NCBI GenBank assembly: GCA_005883255.1
Contig: VAXS01000209.1
Span: forward strand, 1-6,272
DNA from: Actinomycetota bacterium
Lineage (GTDB): Bacteria; Actinomycetota; Thermoleophilia; Solirubrobacterales; Solirubrobacteraceae
Length of the DNA stretch: 6,272 nucleotides
Reading direction: 5' to 3'
Below the pieces are notes generated by a model, which did no database searches, was not told the origin of the DNA, and saw only the letters and a program-made list of their open reading frames with translations. This document shows, piece by piece, positions 5,325-6,272 of this stretch (positions within the stretch are counted from its first letter, which is position 1; each line of letters starts with the position of its first letter). Both the position numbers and the translations under genes were made by a program.

Positions 5325-5717
5325 ATGCAATCCCGCCTCCCACGCGTCCCAAGTCCACCGCCCCCTCCCCCCTCGCGCGCCCCGCGCCGGGCTGAGCGCG
5401 GGCAGGCCTCCGTGGAGCTGGTCGCGGTGCTCCCGTTCGTGGCCCTGCTCGCGCTGGTGCTCTGGCAGCTCGCGGTGGCCGGGCAGGCGGCATGGATGTC
5501 CGGCGCGGCGGCGCGCGCCGCGGCCCGCGCCCAGGCGGTGGGAGGCGACCCGGCGGCGGCCGCGCGAGGCGTGCTGCCGGGCCGCCTGGAGCGCGACCTT
5601 CAGGTCTCCGCCGAGCGCGACGGAGCGGTGCGGGTGAAGCTCGACGTTCCGGCGGTGGCCGGCGCCCGCCACCTGACCACGATCCAGTCCCACGCCCGCT
5701 TCCAGCTCCAGGGATGA
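5325..5717 (+). CDS. TadE-like pseudopilin (first of a tandem pair)
   Basis: TadE/TadG-like proteins are single-helix pseudopilins of the Tad (type IVc, Flp) pilus machinery, processed by a TadV-type prepilin peptidase and placed in the membrane facing outward. The 130-residue protein has a basic, proline-rich leader (residues 1-26, with PSPPPPPPS at 9-17), then GQASVELVAVLPFVALLALV. G26 and E31 fit the prepilin rule of Gly at -1 and Glu at +5. The hydrophobic helix covers about 32-53. The remainder is an Ala/Arg-rich helix and a short predicted beta region ending VKLDVP. The leader is longer than usual for Flp-type prepilins, but no other start codon lies between ATG 5325 and the motif. There is no good SD. 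The stop overlaps the next ATG by 4 nt, so the two are coupled. The family assignment is good; the exact pilus role is unknown. Confidence 0.78.
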   Translation: MQSRLPRVPSPPPPPPSRAPRRAERGQASVELVAVLPFVALLALVLWQLAVAGQAAWMSGAAARAAARAQAVGGDPAAAARGVLPGRLERDLQVSAERDGAVRVKLDVPAVAGARHLTTIQSHARFQLQG

Positions 5718-6115
5718 GGGCACGAGCCGCTCGCTTTTCCAGGCTCCGCTCGCCACCGCGCCCCGGCACGTCCCCGCACGCGCGCGGCCGCGAGTGCGGC
5801 CAGGCGACGGTCGAGGTCGTCGCGCTGCTTCCGCTCCTGGCGCTGTGCGGGCTGGCGATCATGCAGCTGCTGGCCGCCGGCGCGGCGCGCGAGTACGCCG
5901 GCCACGCCGCCGAGGCCGCGGCACTGGCCGTCGGCGCGGGACATGACCCGGCCGCCGCCGCCCGCGACGCGATCCCGGGCTGGTCGGCCGGGCGCCTGAC
6001 CGTCCACGCCCACGGCCGCCACGTCCACGTCCGCCTGCGCCCGCACTCGATCGTGCACGCGATCGGAGACATCCTCGCGGCGGAGGCCGACGCGGACGCC
6101 GGCCCAGCGACGTGA
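5714..6115 (+). CDS. TadE-like pseudopilin (second of a tandem pair)
   Basis: This 133-residue protein resembles its upstream neighbour. It has a basic leader (residues 1-29), then GQATVEVVALLPLLALCGLA with G29 and E34 in the prepilin -1/+5 positions, and a membrane helix to about residue 52. The middle GHDPAAAARDAIPG (74-87) aligns with GGDPAAAARGVLPG of the first protein, followed by a similar short beta-like stretch rich in His, Arg and Val. ATG 5714 is preferred over upstream in-frame starts that run back to 5492, because it overlaps the previous stop in the ATGA arrangement and starts shortly before the prepilin motif. AGGG directly abuts the ATG, so translation probably relies on coupling. 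It probably acts with the first protein as a minor pseudopilin pair of a Tad-type secretion or pilus system. The stop overlaps the next GTG by 4 nt. Confidence 0.75.
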   Translation: MRARAARFSRLRSPPRPGTSPHARGRECGQATVEVVALLPLLALCGLAIMQLLAAGAAREYAGHAAEAAALAVGAGHDPAAAARDAIPGWSAGRLTVHAHGRHVHVRLRPHSIVHAIGDILAAEADADAGPAT

Positions 6116-6272
6116 GCCAGTTGCTCGCGCTCGTCCGGGATCTCTTCCTGGCGCCGCCTTCGCGCGCCGAGACCCGGGTGGCGCCGCCGCCGGCTCCGTG
6201 CGCGGCGGTGCTGGCCCGCCCGCGGGAGGCCGCCGTCGCTGTGCCGGCGCTGGCGCTCGCCCTCGCCCGCCG
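6112..6272 (+). CDS. Start of an unrecognised gene in the Tad locus, cut by the window edge
   Basis: A frame opens at GTG 6112, overlapping the preceding TGA by 4 nt (GTGA), and stays open for 53 complete codons to the window end. It begins MSQLLALVRDLF, continues with a Pro/Ala-rich stretch (APPPAPCAAVLARPREA) and then an Ala/Leu/Val-rich segment. No signature motif is visible, and the fragment is too short to assign. The overlap with the upstream stop and matching codon bias support it as the next gene of the same operon. A Tad-locus accessory protein is plausible by position only. Confidence 0.5.
   Translation, partial: MSQLLALVRDLFLAPPSRAETRVAPPPAPCAAVLARPREAAVAVPALALALAR

Noticed and set aside
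5492..5713. Upstream extension of the second TadE-like protein
   Set aside because: The in-frame extension overlaps the first TadE-like gene in a shifted frame with Arg/Gly-rich sequence. ATG 5714 in the ATGA overlap sits properly before the prepilin motif.
5323..6072. Minus-strand frame opposite the TadE-like genes
   Set aside because: Low-complexity Arg/Pro/Ala translation opposite two well-supported genes carrying prepilin motifs.

Overview
The window is very GC-rich, with strong G/C bias at third codon positions and every supported gene on the + strand. Gene order, tightly overlapping starts, SD-less genes preceded by a TAnnnT hexamer, and Tad-pilin genes with GQA(S/T)VE motifs suggest a high-GC actinobacterium. 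Thermoleophilia/Solirubrobacterales-like is my best guess, made from protein style and not from any search.

Bases 1-3170 are the downstream part of a phosphate-specific transport (Pst) operon: pstC (5' end outside the window), pstA, pstB and phoU, spaced by 1 nt or overlapping by 1-4 nt. PstC/PstA form the inner-membrane channel, PstB is the ATPase, and PhoU normally links transporter state to the phosphate two-component system. The phoU gene is not intact. Its first 29 or so codons are in one frame and the rest in another, and about 36 codons that homologues have between the two parts are absent.

Bases 3198-4867 hold a SAM-dependent methyltransferase and, overlapping it by 4 nt, an OmpR/PhoB-type response regulator with no adjacent histidine kinase. 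The last 30 or so codons of the methyltransferase also contain a short palindrome, an 11-nt-period direct repeat resembling a PHO box, and a -10-like TACACT 9 nt before the regulator's ATG. This reads as an internal promoter of a phosphate-responsive regulator, probably giving a leaderless mRNA. The methyltransferase itself has TAGACT 8 nt before its GTG.

Bases 4895-5245 encode a four-helix membrane protein I do not recognise. After a 79-nt gap with another weak PHO-box-like repeat, bases 5325-6272 enter a Tad (type IVc) pilus-type locus: two tandem, related TadE-like pseudopilins and the start of a third overlapping gene that runs off the window.

No rRNA, tRNA, CRISPR array, insertion sequence or convincing rho-independent terminator was seen. 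The main points of interest are the broken phoU, the regulatory signals inside the methyltransferase tail, and the regulator's atypical receiver. I do not see strong evidence for a wholly new system.
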